From: Jacaranda mimosifolia
Taxonomy: Eukaryota > Streptophyta > Magnoliopsida > Lamiales > Bignoniaceae
Reading direction: 5' to 3'
DNA: 64,000 nucleotides
Assembly: GCA_018894105.1 (NCBI GenBank)
Contig: CM032122.1
Location: 21,735,674-21,799,673, forward strand
The notes beneath the pieces were generated by a model. The model saw nothing but the letters and a program-made list of their open reading frames with translations, did no database searches and was not told the DNA's origin. Every line of letters begins with the position of its first letter. Within the stretch, counting starts at the first letter, position 1. This document shows positions 12,561 through 25,500 of this stretch, piece by piece. The position numbers were made by a program, and so were the translations under genes.

Positions 12561-13740
12561 AGCATTGGTGGTAAATCAAAGAGGGAGATCTTTGCATACA
12601 TAAAGGAACGAGTATGGCGTAAAATGCAAGGCTAGAGTGAGAAGTTTTTATCTATAGTGGGTAAGGAAATTCTATTAAAAGTTGTTTTATAGGCCATCCC
12701 AACATATGCAATGAGTTGTTTTAAACTGCCGATAACTATAACACATGAGATTGAATCAATGATGGAAAACTTCTAGTGGGGTAATAGACGTAATTTTGAA
12801 GTACATTGGCTTAAATGGGATGACTTAGGGAGAAGCAAAAAGGATGGTGGCTTGGGTTTTAAGGATCTTTAGTGTTTTAATTTGGCAATGTTGACCAAGC
12901 AGGTGTGGCAATTAGTGTATCATCCTCATTTACTTCTGAGCCATTTGTTCAAAGCAAGTTACTTTTCTGGTTCTTTTTTTTTATGCCAATCGGGTGTCCA
13001 CTTCTTCATTCACTTGGAAAAGTATTTGGGGTTCAAAATTTATCATGTGCAAGGGTTTGAGATACAAAGATTTATAATGGCCTTTTTACTTGAATTTTTC
13101 ATCATCCTTGGATTTCGAGATCTTCCTCTTTTCAAGTTTACTCGGCTTCTTTTGCAATACCTAGGGATGCCTAGGTTTGTGATTTAATAAATTCTATGAC
13201 TAGGAGTTGGGATGCTAATTTGGTTCGTTCTAATTTTGATGATGGTGATGCAAAGGCTATTCTTGTCATTCCTTTGAATTATTTGCATGGTCCAGATAAG
13301 TTGATTTGACATTATGATAAAGGTTGTTTATTTATAGTTAGAAGTGTTTTTCTTTTACATGTCATTTGTTCAACAGACGACGATTATTGGAGTTGAGGGG
13401 TTCTTCGAGTGATGTACATTGCCATTCTTATCTCTTTATTTGGTTTTCTAAGTTACCACCTAAAGTTAAAAATTTTGCTTAAGGATGTGTCTCAATGCTC
13501 TTCCCATCTGTGATAATTTGGCAAGGAGAGGTATCCAAACTAATGGTTTTTGCTTACTTTGTGGTGAAGTTTTGGAAACATGCCTTTATATTTCCACGAC
13601 ATGTCACTTCTCTAGATAAGGTGGGCCCTATCACATATTCCACACTCAGCTCTACATACCTTGGAGGATGATATTGAAGCTTAGCTACGGTCAGTTTTCC
13701 ATAAGATTGATTCATCCCTTTTTGACCTTTTCTTGATGCA
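12560..13740 (+). pseudogene. LINE ORF2 C-terminal part with zf-RVT remnant
   Basis: GGKSKREIFAYIKERVW, IPTYAMSCFKLP, HWLKWDDLGRSKKDGGLGFKDL and FNLAMLTKQVWQL are the conserved post-RT blocks of plant LINEs. Near 13,450-13,720 KLPPKVKNFA and RGIQTNGFCLLCGE correspond to the zf-RVT domain. Stops and frameshifts are frequent. Confidence 0.7.
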
Positions 13741-13976
13741 TTGTTGGTCTACATGGTATCAATAAAACCTAGTTTTGGCTAGCAAAACAATTAATTCTAC
13801 ATTTGAGACATTCCAGTACACTTCTAGATATTTGTCTAAATATTTGGCTACCCTATCTTCTTGAGGATTTGTAGCATTGTTGCCTCATATTTCCTTTATT
13901 TTGTTGTGTCATGGAAAATTGTATCTTTTGACGTTATTATGTGATCAATATATTACATCGTTTTCCTCAAAAAAGA

Positions 13977-13995
13977 AAATTAAGCAAAATGCATA
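13977..13995. repeat. Target-site duplication, right copy, of the LINE
   Basis: Matches 8587-8605 with one mismatch. It lies at the edge of an older repeat that continues to about 14,040. Confidence 0.75.
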
Positions 13996-14483
13996 TAACC
14001 GTCATGTGAAAATTCATAATTACCTGATATCTCCTATATTAAAAATAAAGTATCATCACCACATCATGTTTTTAATAAAGTAGCTCATTCGACCCAAATC
14101 AACTTTTCCTATTACAGAAAAAGAATATGACTAAAAAACTCTTCAGTATAATAAAAGCTAAATTCATTGTTCAACCTGTATTTTCCCTCTATTTTTATTT
14201 CTACCGTGAGAGGACAAAAGCAAGAGACTAAAAACCTTAACTTGATTGATACGAAAAAAGAAAATGAGAATAGGTATGATATTCATGATGGGAATGCAAC
14301 TACCATTAGATGAGGTCCTGAGGACAATTTCAAGTCTTCATCAAATTGTTTATACTCTTTGTTTGAAGTTGTGGAAGTTCGAAAAGTTACAAAAAAATCA
14401 ATAGACTTTCGACGAGAAAATGAAAAAACTTTAAGATTCTTGGAGGTAACCACGAAAATTTGTTAACCCTTTGATGTTTTTTG
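13996..14483. repeat. Older repeat into which the LINE inserted; mostly unrecognised DNA
   Basis: The first 48 bp or so (13,983-14,032: GCAAAATGCATATAAC, then CATGTGAA and CCTGATATCTCC) match the reverse complement of about 18,478-18,529. They are therefore two copies of one dispersed repeat end. The remainder to 14,483 holds nothing I recognise. Confidence 0.5.
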
Positions 14484-16798
14484 CATGAGTTTAAGAGTTT
14501 TGATTATAACAATATTTGTTGTGTGATTAATGTGAATTTATTCCCAGAAATCTACTGGAACTTGTCTTATGTTGTCTGGAACATATCTTGAGCTGTTTGG
14601 AACTTATCTTCCATTATATTTTGGCAACATATCTTTATGTTTGATTAACCACATCATATCTCTTATTTATGGAAGGAATATCATGTTGCTAAACTTGAAC
14701 ATGTGATCATCATGGCCAGATTCAATGAATGTAATATATGAAATGATTAACTAACGGCTTTTTTCCTTTCTTGTTATCTCTTTCCATTTGATAACTTCTT
14801 AATAATTCAAGGAAAGAGCATTTTCTACATGGATATATTAAATTATCTTTAAATAATTTGCAAAGAATTCATAGGTCTCGTTGGGAATTTGCCTTCCATA
14901 AATAACTGGAATCTGATTTACCTTTTTCATGAAGATCATCTAGATTGATTCATATCTTTCATATTAGGAAAGTATATCCTTCTTGGCTCTAAATCTTGTA
15001 TCTCTAAATTGTTGAATAAGTTTATCTAATTTGGATGCCATAATTAATTCTTTCCTTAATTATCTATTGGAATTTGTTTATATGCATGAACATACTTTCC
15101 ATATTTAAAAGATCTCTTAAAGATTCTAGCCTGATTCATATCTTCGATTTAGGAAAGAAATCAATCTAGTATTTATTAATAAATCTGCAATTCATGGTGC
15201 TAATGAAATTTTACTATAATATCTTTTTCCTTATTTGTTGCCAATGGACACTTACCTAATTAAGTATTTATAGCCATTAGACATGAACATATAAATAAGA
15301 AAATATGCAGCATTGTTTGAAGTGAATCACTAAGTCGGGAGAGAACTTTGTTAAGTGTCTTGAGAAGTTGTGTGATACTCTGTTACGTGTTTTTGTGCTT
15401 AAATGTTGCTTATTCCTTACTCTACGTGTATTTTCGAAGGACCTTATGGTGAAGAAGGTCAAGTGGGGCTTGCCTTCAACGGACCTTAGGGAGATGAGGA
15501 TAAGGCGGTTTGTGTTTCGAAGGACCTAGTGGTGAAGAGGGACGGGAGTCGTACCTACTCTCAAGGGAGACCGTGAAGAGAACAAATCGGCGCTTAGTTG
15601 CTCTAAGGACCTTTAGGTGAAGAAACCAATAGGGTGGTACTGTCTAGACTTTCAACAGTGTTCTTTGTTCCGGTTTGGGATGAGAGACTAGAGCTTGTCA
15701 TACGGAGTGGCAGCAACTCGTGCATTAGTCCGTAGAGATTGTAGAAGTGAATCTAGCAGAAGCTCCCATAGACCTGTTCATAAACGGCCTGTTTCACAGT
15801 GCTCTGGAACTTGCCTCATCCTATCTAGGATTCCGGTGTAGCTCTTTGCGAAGAGCTGGTTTTTCACCCCACTAGGATGTTTCGGTTTCCTACACTTTTC
15901 TTACTGCCAAATTACTATTTTATTTGTAAAAACATTCTTATACACTTATTAATTTGACAAATTTAAAATCCTAAGTGAAAGCTTATGTAGATGATGTAGG
16001 CTTTCCAAACCTCTATAAAAACCAATGTCTTATTACTTCTGTTTCACTATTTTTTTATCACTAATCTGACTGGTATCTTAACTAGTACTTGCGAATTCCA
16101 GTTAGTAAATAAAACTATTTTCGGCAAAAGACTTAAACAGTTTTTGAAAGTAGAGGTGTTCAAAATCAAACCAACTCGAACAAAATCAATTAAATCAGCC
16201 GAAAAAATTAAAAATCGATAAAAAAAAAACTTTAAAAATTGAAAATTCGAATGGTTTGGTTCGGTTTTCGGTTGGCAAAGTTAGAATCAAATTGAACTAA
16301 ACCGAACTGACAATACATTACTAAAATCCCTATTTTATATGTTTTGCCTAAAATACCCCAATTTTTTATTTATTTCCCTCTCTCCCAAGATCAATTTTTA
16401 ACTTAATTCTCTCTTCTCTTTCTTAGATTATGTTTTCCTTTTAATGTTAAAAGACATGGTCCATATGCTGCGCACAAAATGATTTTTGCAAGTGATTTTG
16501 TAGGAGAAATGTAATGGATTTTGTTTCATCTATATTTGAAAATTGAAATTAAGAAAAACCTAACCGAACCGAACTGAATTTAATTGGTTTGGTTTGGTTC
16601 AGTTCGGTTCTTCATATTAAACCAAACCGAATGGTTGGTCTTTTACCAAAACGAATTGGTTTGGTTCGGTTGAGATTTTTCTCAAAATCGAACCAAGCCG
16701 CATTGTGAACACCCCTATTTAAAAGGCTAAAAAGTATTTTGAGTGATAACTTCTACTGCATTAAAATCTATTAAGTCAAATTCACCCCCTCTTAGACA
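14484..16798 (+). mobile_element. Probable solo LTR of a large copia (SIRE-like) element
   Basis: The start (TGCATGAGTTTAAGAGTTTTG then ATTATAACAA) and the end (CAAATTCACCCCCTCTTAGACA) resemble the two ends of long SIRE/Maximus-type copia LTRs. Within it, GAAGAGCTGGTTTTTCACCCC and ACTAGGATGTTTCGGTTTCC are also typical. No primer binding site or coding region follows, hence a solo LTR. It is lengthened by the MITE at 16,151-16,717. No target duplication was found, so ends are approximate. Confidence 0.5.
16143..16725. mobile_element. hAT-like MITE with 8-bp target duplication
   Basis: Element 16,151-16,717. Terminal inverted repeats are TAGAGGTGTTCA on the left and TGAACACCCCTA on the right, with one mismatch. 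Flanking octamers TTTGAAAG (16,143-16,150) and TTTAAAAG (16,718-16,725) differ by one base, and 8 bp is the hAT target duplication length. The interior consists of AACCGAACCGAA / GGTTTGGTTCGGTT words and no coding sequence. Confidence 0.75.
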
Positions 16799-18236
16799 TA
16801 TAATCACTCACAAAATTTCTCCACAAGAGATGGAAATGTTTGGGGTTAATTTCTAAAAAATTTGATGTGATGTGTTGGAAATGGTATGACGATACTAGAA
16901 GAAGAATGAAGAATAGAATGTAGAAGCCCATCAACATTTATCACCAATTGCCCAAGCAATTCTCCATCTCTAAAGATTAATTAAAGACGTTCATTGATGC
17001 TTTCCTTTTTTCATTTTCTTTTTTAATGATTCATATATCCATCACGTCTGTTTGTTTTTCTTTCATCCTCCAACTTTATGTATATCCGGCTCTTCTTTTG
17101 CCTTTGTCTTTGCCTGACATTTTCATGTGTCTACACTGTAAAAACTCATCACTTTTGAGTTCTTAGTTCTACAGTTTTGTACAAAATTTCTTTTTCATCC
17201 TTTGTTTCCACATCTTCTCTCTGCTTTTTCTCTCCACATTAAGTAATCGTTGCACATCTCTTATTCTAATCCCTTGAAAAATAAATAAAGAACAAAAATT
17301 GTCTTTCATCTTTATACTTTCCTGTTAATGGCGCATCACCTAAGTTTTGATTTTGATTTTCGGTTTTTCTTGAAATAAAATTTACTGTTAGAATTGATAG
17401 TTTGTGTTCTTCCCTTCTATGTTCCATCTTTCAATTTTGGTTATGAGCAAAATGTGTTAATATTCACTCTATTATTTTAAACATGGAGTATAATATGACC
17501 TATTTATAACGGAGAGCATTTTAGACATTTTAATTTTTATAGTATCAAAAAGATGTCCTATTGTGCTATTTTAGTAAGTGATGGAAAATTAGTTTATGTC
17601 TATGTTGATATGTAATTTAGTGGCATACGCAGAAAGTATTTAATACCATATGAAATGAACTTAGACAAGTATTGAATGTATAAGTATATTAACAAAATAT
17701 ACAATTTATCAAAGCAACTAAAATCATAAGGTAATATAGGATAACAAACCTGAAGTGGAGCAAATTAGTTTGATTAGAAAGAAACGAGTCGAGGCCTATA
17801 CGAACACAATTTCTCTAAAGTTTTATCCGCCTTCCACTGGTGGTCGAGGACTGCTGACGGACGACCTCCCAAGATACAACGACTCACGAATAGTCTAAGG
17901 CGGCACTCCTATAGACTGATCCTCCAAACTGAACTGACTTGAACCTCTATGTTTAATGAAAATGTATATGTATGTATATGAGAATAAATGCTTAGAATGC
18001 TTAGAATGCTTGAGTGCTAGAATGCTTATATGTATTTTTCTAATAAAATGACACGAAACAACATCTATATTTATAGGACTTAAATGTCTATTCCTATAAG
18101 ACATGTCCCTAACTCTGTCAGACTAAATAAAGGTTGTGGCTTTTATTTTAAATTTCAAAGGACATGGGTTGCAACTCTTTAAGAAATTAGACATGACTGT
18201 TGGAAGAATTAAATTCGATCTCAAAACCCGAAATCC
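16799..18236. other. Intergenic DNA, possible unrecognised LTR fragment
   Basis: AT-rich. About 17,740-18,110 is less AT-rich and, on the minus strand, resembles the structured leader of an LTR retrotransposon, but I cannot name a family. At 17,985-18,027 GCTTAGAAT-type words repeat in tandem. No gene is supported. Confidence 0.35.
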
Positions 18237-18258
18237 AAAAAAAAAAAAAAAAAAAAAA

Positions 18259-18330
<72 letters not shown>
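18237..18330. repeat. Poly(A) then self-complementary (AAT)n-(ATT)n microsatellite
   Basis: A run of about 24 A is followed by about twelve AAT units that switch directly to about twelve ATT units, a near-perfect inverted repeat able to form a hairpin. Confidence 0.95.
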
Positions 18331-18331
<1 letters not shown>

Positions 18332-18477
18332 CAACCACTCCCAATCTTAATATAATTTTAGCTTATAACTTACTTATTAACTCAATTTGCTCATTCAATA
18401 CTACACTAATTTTGGCACTAAAATATCTCCTCAACGAGATAAATTATTTAGGTGCTAAAATTGTAACAGTAACATGA

Positions 18478-18529
18478 AGATATCAGGCAATAATGAAGTT
18501 CACATGGGGTTTATATGCATTTTGCCCTT
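18478..18529 (-). repeat. Second copy of the dispersed repeat end seen at 13,983
   Basis: On the minus strand this reads GGCAAAATGCATATAAACCC, then CATGTGAACTTCATTATTGCC and TGATATCTTC, matching 13,983-14,032 apart from a few substitutions. Confidence 0.6.
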
Positions 18530-18540
18530 TATAAATTATG

Positions 18541-19547
18541 AAAATATTAATACACACACACACACACATACACACACACATAGATATAAATTGATAATAA
18601 ATTTATAAGACAAATTGACAAGAATGTATAAAAAAAGAAATTCATATCAAAATTGTACTAAAAGTTTATTAATATCATATGTATATGACATATTCTTAAA
18701 AAAAATTACTTTCATAAGAGAAAGTAAAAAGTATTTTTAAATGAGGCAATACTCTATGTTAAGTAATTTAAAATATTATTAAAACTTAATATATATATAT
18801 ATATATATTTTTATTTTATTTTTTTGTTTTTTATCACTCGTGTACTTTCTGAAGAAAATCTCATTTGTCTGAATACACCGTCAATTAATTGTGTGGCTAC
18901 CCCTTGATCGAGTGTATCAAAAAAATTTAGCTTGTCGGGTTCCGTCACAATCTAATACAAGTTGGTCATGACAGATAACTTTTCATAATATTAATGCATC
19001 ATGACTAGATTTGGGCATTTCTAGATCTCATTTACTAGGAGTGGGAGTGGGAGTAGGAGTGGGAGTGGGAGTGGGAGGTCATCTCCTCAAATACAGCCCC
19101 GACATTATTTTTCTATGTGAAACCAACTATGTAGTGAGAGATGATATTATCCTTACTTCAACAAAAAATGAAAATATCGCATTTCGTCCAAAAGGAAACT
19201 CAATCAAGCCACCATATAGCATACACATCTATTCAATTTTGAGACTTTGTTTCAATTGACATAAAGTATTAAATAACAACTAAAAAAAATAAAAAGAGAT
19301 CCCTGAAGATAGTTGCATCATCAAATCTGATAGTTACAATATTTATTTAGTAATCAATCTTTCCTATGTTACCTCTATAATATTTTACGGCACTCATGTA
19401 TGCAAGGAAAATCCAGAAAATAAGCCAAGAAAAGGAAGGAAAAATACCAGCAACAAAAGTGGCAACAACAACATACCAAGGGGAGAGATTAGGGAAATAT
19501 ATAGACTAATGAGGTTCATCCATCCAGACGAGCCACCTTGAGAAACA
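18541..19547. other. Intergenic DNA with (CA)n and G-rich repeats
   Basis: Contains a (CA)n run (about 18,549-18,582), an (AT)n run (about 18,790-18,809) and the GGGAGT repeat at 19,037-19,078. The stretch next to 19,547 should include the 3' UTR of the membrane-protein gene. No further gene is visible. Confidence 0.5.
19037..19078 (+). repeat. GGGAGT hexanucleotide array, possible G-quadruplex
   Basis: Seven imperfect GGGAGT units give five GGG runs with short loops, fitting the G-quadruplex consensus. It lies about 470 bp past the stop of the gene on the opposite strand. Confidence 0.8.
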
Positions 19548-22500
19548 TTATGTCTCTGAACAACCGAATTTAAACTTCCTAATCTTCATTTTTCCATTCA
19601 ATGCAAGTGCAAGCATATCGTACTCTTCTACATACCAGAGTTCCGAGACTGTGGCCTGGCATAATAATCAATACCAAATGAATGATTTCAATTCAATATG
19701 CTTATGCCCCCAAAGCAGCAAGAAACTTTGAAACAACATCTGCTAAAATGAAGTGTCCATAGCTATATATGAAAATACTTTTGAGCAATCATTCTATGAG
19801 CTAAAATTTGAAGGGATGTATTAGTGCTTCCAAAACTCTTTGAGACACATGCTCGCTCTGGATGCATCATGCCCAGATCATTAAACGACAGTTGGCAAGA
19901 GAACAATATTCAAGAATGCTAAGAGAAATGCAAAAGAAGCCCACCTCACATTTTCTCAAAATTACAGCATGGTGAAGGGATGTATGTAGATATGGGATAG
20001 ATGAATTGTGGAAACTCAACCCTTTCGGATATAAGCACGACTGAAGAAATAAGGGGAACAGTGGGTCTTACACACATTTCCATAAATGTTTGGCATGAGG
20101 GGTTCTCAAATAAATTTTCAAATCAAACACAAAGTTAAATCACGAAAGAGATGAGAGTACCTTCAGTCCTACAATTTGATTGTTTAGTGTGTTTACGAGA
20201 TCATGAAAAATTCGGAGTTCTGACATTTTATTCTCCTCCTGTACATAAAAAAGGAAAAAGAAAAAAGAATGCCATTATGGAAGTCAATTATAACAAAGAT
20301 TTAGAAGTGAATGATCTACAGTAAGATTTTCACAGTGAGATCCTCCGGTTCAAATTACCAAATTATCATCGATTACTTAGTGTCCATGCCATCATACTTT
20401 GTGCCTGTTGTTTATATTCTCTTACTATTTTCGAATCGTTCAACTTTGTATTGATATGTGAAAATTGGAAAACAAGAAATCACTACATCTTTTGACATAT
20501 GTGTGGATCTAATGAGGAAATCATACAGAGAGAATTCAGTAATACTCAATCAATACCTCACGCAACTTCTTAGGGGAACCCAGAAGCCTTGCAAATGAAG
20601 TGTGAAGCATTGCCTCATTATACTGTTACGGAAAAGAAAGGGACATCAGAAATATTGTAGATCTGAAAAAACTTACGAAAATTGTTGAAAGCTGTCACTA
20701 TTCAGTAACAAGCTTGCTTGCCAAATTTTTTCCTAAACAATTTTTGCATAATGGCTGTTAGTTGGTCCTTACGAGAAATGAGGCACCAAAAAAAGCACAT
20801 GGAGACACTGAGATTATCATGACATTTGCAAAGAGGCATGGCGGTTTTGGCAGCAGTATGATAGGAACAGTATACTTGAGCGATATTGAAGCATGTGTTT
20901 CGTATGGAAGAACAGGGGAAAAACCTCAGAAAAAGCGAACAAATCAGTCAAAGCCAGGAATCAGTTTAAACCAAAAGCAAAATTCATTTACAGATTCAAA
21001 AACCCAAAATTTCCCATTTCTTAATGGTATGATTGATATGCAGGAATGAGATCGTAATGGAATGGGTATTCCTAAGTCCATTCCTAAATCCATGATTGGT
21101 ATAATAGCGGAATCCGCATTCCCAAAAGGATGAGTTTTAGCCATTCCCTCCCTCCCTCATGGGTTTAGCTATTATCCATCGGTAATAAACCTATATCACT
21201 CAAACTTTTAACAAAATACTTTTATATTTAAGGGGAAAAAAAATTCACTTTGTAAACATTGGATATTATATTCCAACTTATTTGATTGCTATGTTTTTTT
21301 ATTTAATTATATGTTTCATTCATATTTTTTTAGTAATATTATAAAAATTATTAAATTATTATAAAAATATAAATAATAAATAATAAAAATAAGAATAATG
21401 ATGCGCATCTCAATTTTTATAATAAAAAAAGTAAAAGTGTCATCGACATGGTCCATGCTAACAAATTATATATAGTTTAAAATATTATTTATCTCTGCAT
21501 ATCTTCGAATGATTAAAAAATATATACAAATCTAATAAATGAAGAGTTGTCCATTCTATCAACAACTCTTCAAATTAAACTTATAAAAAAGTACAATAAA
21601 TCGTTCTCTTATCACAAAAAAATTAAGCACTCTAGTTATAAAGTATTTTATAAATTTTTTTAATTATATTTTATCAAAAAATTCAAAAGAGCTTGCTAAA
21701 TTATAATTTTAAACAAATTGTGTTGATACTTTTTTGCACAAATATATATAACTTCTTGTTGTTGATAACATATATAACTTGTTAATTATAATTTTAAAAA
21801 TAATAATTTTTGAATTACTTACGTAATTCGAATAATATTAAAAGTAATATTAAATCTGCATAGTTATAGACTTACTCAAAAAAAAAAAAAAAAAATCTAA
21901 GGTAATATATAAAAAATATTTCACTAATAAATACTTTTATTTTAATAATTTTTTACAAAAGGGTAATTTGATCGTTTAAAAAATTCATTCCATTTTTACT
22001 GGTCATTCCTATTTACCAATCATTAGAAAAAAATCAAGAAGGGAATGGCCATTAATTCCTTTATCATTCATTGTACATACCAATCATAGGCTAAACTATA
22101 CCAACATCATTCATTTCCCATTCATTCCGTTCCTAATGTCATTCTATTCCCACCTAATTCCATTCCTACATACCAATCACCATCTTAATCTTAGTAGCAA
22201 CGGGTTTTATAGATCAACTAGAAATTGGAAATGGTCCTATAGATCCACAAAAAAGAATGTAGAGACAGAGATATATCCTAGAAACCAAGCATAACATGGA
22301 TGGTTGATTCACTATATTATTTTCCCAATTCTTTTCTAGCTTCACATTGATTATAGTCAAACAAATGAGATGTACGCATACAAAGACACCATTGCTTCAT
22401 TACGTGATACATAGAAAGAGAATATAACAAAGATGTTAATCTACTCCTTACAAGCTGCTTTTGTGGAGCACGTGGAAGAGCAGCTTTTAATTTAGCACGA

Positions 22501-25500
22501 ATGGTTACGGGATCTGGACCAGAGACCACCTGAGCTCAATAAGAGAAAAATGGATGAGCAGTTACACATACACTTTAAAACTCCAATTGATATGAAGCAA
22601 ATATGAAACAAAGCAAGGAAAAGTAAAGATACAAAGGTATAGAATTAAAATTTACTGCTGATGCATAATGAGAAATTTTTTTCAGGTGATGGATCAAACT
22701 TATTTCCCACTGAGAAAATTAACAAACTTTCTGTTCAACAAAACCATCAATAAAGTGTCACCTATCACTCAAAAAGTTCCCAGCTGCAATATGCATTACT
22801 TGCTTTTTTATTCACCATAACAAGATGTGAATTGGCAGCAATAGCAGTCAAATACAGTGTCCATGATTATAGAATAAAAGATGAAAACAAAAATATCTTC
22901 CCTGTGACAAATGGCCATCTAGTTTTCCATTTTTTCCAGGGGAAAAAAAAAAAGGAAATAAATGTGAATCTTGTTATGTGTTCAAATCAGCAAAATTAAG
23001 CACAAAAGATTGTACATCTTGGGAGAATATAGCCCTCTCTAGACTGAAGTGGTTAGAAAAATGTGAAATCTTGGAAAGAGATTGAAAAAAAATTACCTGC
23101 CAACAGCCTAGTAGTACGCCAGTTGAGGTCAGAACGACCTGATCGAGGACAATATGCAGCGGGCAGATGGCCTCAGCAACGGCTTTCACGGCACCAACTT
23201 CAGCTTCAATCTGGGAATCGAGGGTTAGATTAATATTATATATGAGAAGAAAGGAAGAAAACAGGTTGAGCCCAAAAGTATAAGTACCTCTGTTTCTGTG
23301 GCAGGGACAGGAGTTATGTGATGTGAAGCATGGAACATGCTAAAGTGGTATATACTAGAATTCTGAAACCAAATTGCTAAGCAAAAATCTTATCAATATC
23401 CTCAAAAGAATAGAAATGCACATATAATGAATTTGTGTATCCGTTAATAAGAAAGTATCATGTCCAAAGCAGCTTCTGATAACCCAGGTTGCGCTCAAGG
23501 TAGCAACTCTACAAAATGTACAAATTGATGTCAAGTGCTAGAGCTAAAAGAAATATCTTACCTTTCTCAAAGTATGGCATAAATATATTCTTCACAGCCT
23601 CTCTGCATTAATAGCAACCAAAGCATGAATGCCAAGCATTTATATGATGAAAAGAAGTTACAAAATTGACATGGTACGTCTTGTTCCAGATGAACTGCAC
23701 TAATCAGATCACAGAAAACACATGAGGAAAGACCCAGTTAACTTTATAAGCATTACAAGGTGAGGCACATAGGTGGGGATGCAGTTTGTTTGCTAGGGCA
23801 ATATTTGTTATCTACCCTTACACATCACCTCTATAAGTAATAATGTTCCAACACGACTCTTACGGTGGTTTAAATATGCAAGTCTTGCACAGAGATAGCA
23901 AACATGTATCCTATTGTACTAGGCGAATTTTTTGAAAAATAATAAACTTAAGTAGTCTCTTTTCCTTGCACAATTTGGCTTTCAGAAGGATGCTAAGGCC
24001 AAGTTGGCACAGCCAGAAGGTGCTAAAAATGACAAAGAAAAGGTGAAAGTGGGTTCTTATGTGCGGGTGGCCAGCATCATCTCAAAATACTTCCCAAGCA
24101 GTATATGAAACTAGAACCCTTGTTTGTCATTGTCATCAGTGGTTGGACAAGCGCGTAGTTATGAAACTCTATCTCATTTCACTCACTAAACAAAAATTGA
24201 TGAAATTGTAATGTGAATCTATAGAATAAAATAGGAAACATCTTCTGCCTTTCAGGTTTGAAATTTGTATCTGATTTGTTATCTTAATATAGGCATGAAG
24301 CTACTGGAAGTACGTGGAGACCCCAAAACAGAAACTCTGGAAGCTAACTTTTATTGTCCCACCAAATACTGGAAAAAACACATGACTAACCGAAACAACA
24401 TTAGTTGAGATCCCTGCTCACAAGACTAGGTCCAGTTATCTTCAATTGCATAAAGTTTTTCTTGTATGCTTTATGGAGCATAACAATTGCTCAATGTGTA
24501 AAGCTTAAGCATAACAACTCACGAGATTGGAACGGAGTATTCAGTACTTAAATGCAGCACATTTGCTCGTACAGGAGGATCTGCAGCCTACATAAAAGGA
24601 AACTACTTGTCATCCAATTTGAGAAATCACAGGGATTTATTGAGAAAATACCAGTTAAATTTCGATATTTACCCTAAGCAGAGGCACGACAGTTTCATCC
24701 TTCAAAGTAAAAAGATCTGACAGGGATAAAGACTGAGAAGTTTCTCCTTGTTTAAGAAAAATAGCCCCATTCTCATCCAAATCTTTTGCCATTTTTGCAT
24801 ACAGTACTGATCTTTGCTCAGCATTTGAAATTGAAGACCCTGCTGCAAATCATAGTGCCAGTTATAGCAGCTTTTTCTATAGTGCATAATTCACTTTGGG
24901 TTGCATTCATGTGAGAAAAAGCATAACCAGGCTAACTTTTAGCACGAAACAGTTAGATCATAAGACAAGGAAAAGAAAAGGAAAGAAAAGGAAAAAGGAA
25001 AAGAAGAATCAATCTGGTATGTCAATCTAATTTACAAAATCCAAATCCCAAAACCTTGACATTTCTCCCGACTATTAGACAAAGCAAACTTTGCCACATA
25101 ATTGGTATTTCCACATTGCTATCTCAACTAAATTGAAATGGGATGAGAATTATCAAATCTTAAATGTGGGACTTCAATTCCACACAGCCAGTGTAATTCA
25201 CATTAGGACTCTGGAGAAATAATACCTAGTTAGCACCAATACAGAACCACTATTTAGAGGATTTTACTTCAATCTCATCATGCCAATCAACTCTGTGAGG
25301 CCAATCCCATAATCAAGAGGAATTCTAATACAGTTCGCTCTGAAGGCTGTATTTCCTGGGATGGAATTCACATGACACAATTAAAGTATGTTTAAATGAA
25401 AAAGCATGCGGGATTGGAACTTGTCTAGTTCGAATTCTAAGACTTCATTTCCAAGCTGCCACAAAGTGTAACATTAATTTTGGATTCCAGAATATCATGT

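Larger units (their letters stand above)
8606..13976 (+). mobile_element. Decayed L1-type LINE retrotransposon
   Basis: A 5.4-kb non-LTR retrotransposon on the plus strand. It carries ORF1 remains (DUF4283 and a zinc knuckle) and ORF2 remains (AP endonuclease, reverse transcriptase, RNase H-side domains with a zf-RVT tail), then a short A-rich end (caaaaaagaaaa near 13,968-13,979). A 19-bp target duplication with one mismatch brackets it, as expected for target-primed insertion. Near full length, but stops and frameshifts occur throughout, so it is inactive. Confidence 0.85.

Noticed and set aside
18136..18477. 113-codon open frame with poly-Lys/Asn/Tyr
   Set aside because: It is the translation of the poly(A) and (AAT)n-(ATT)n microsatellite.
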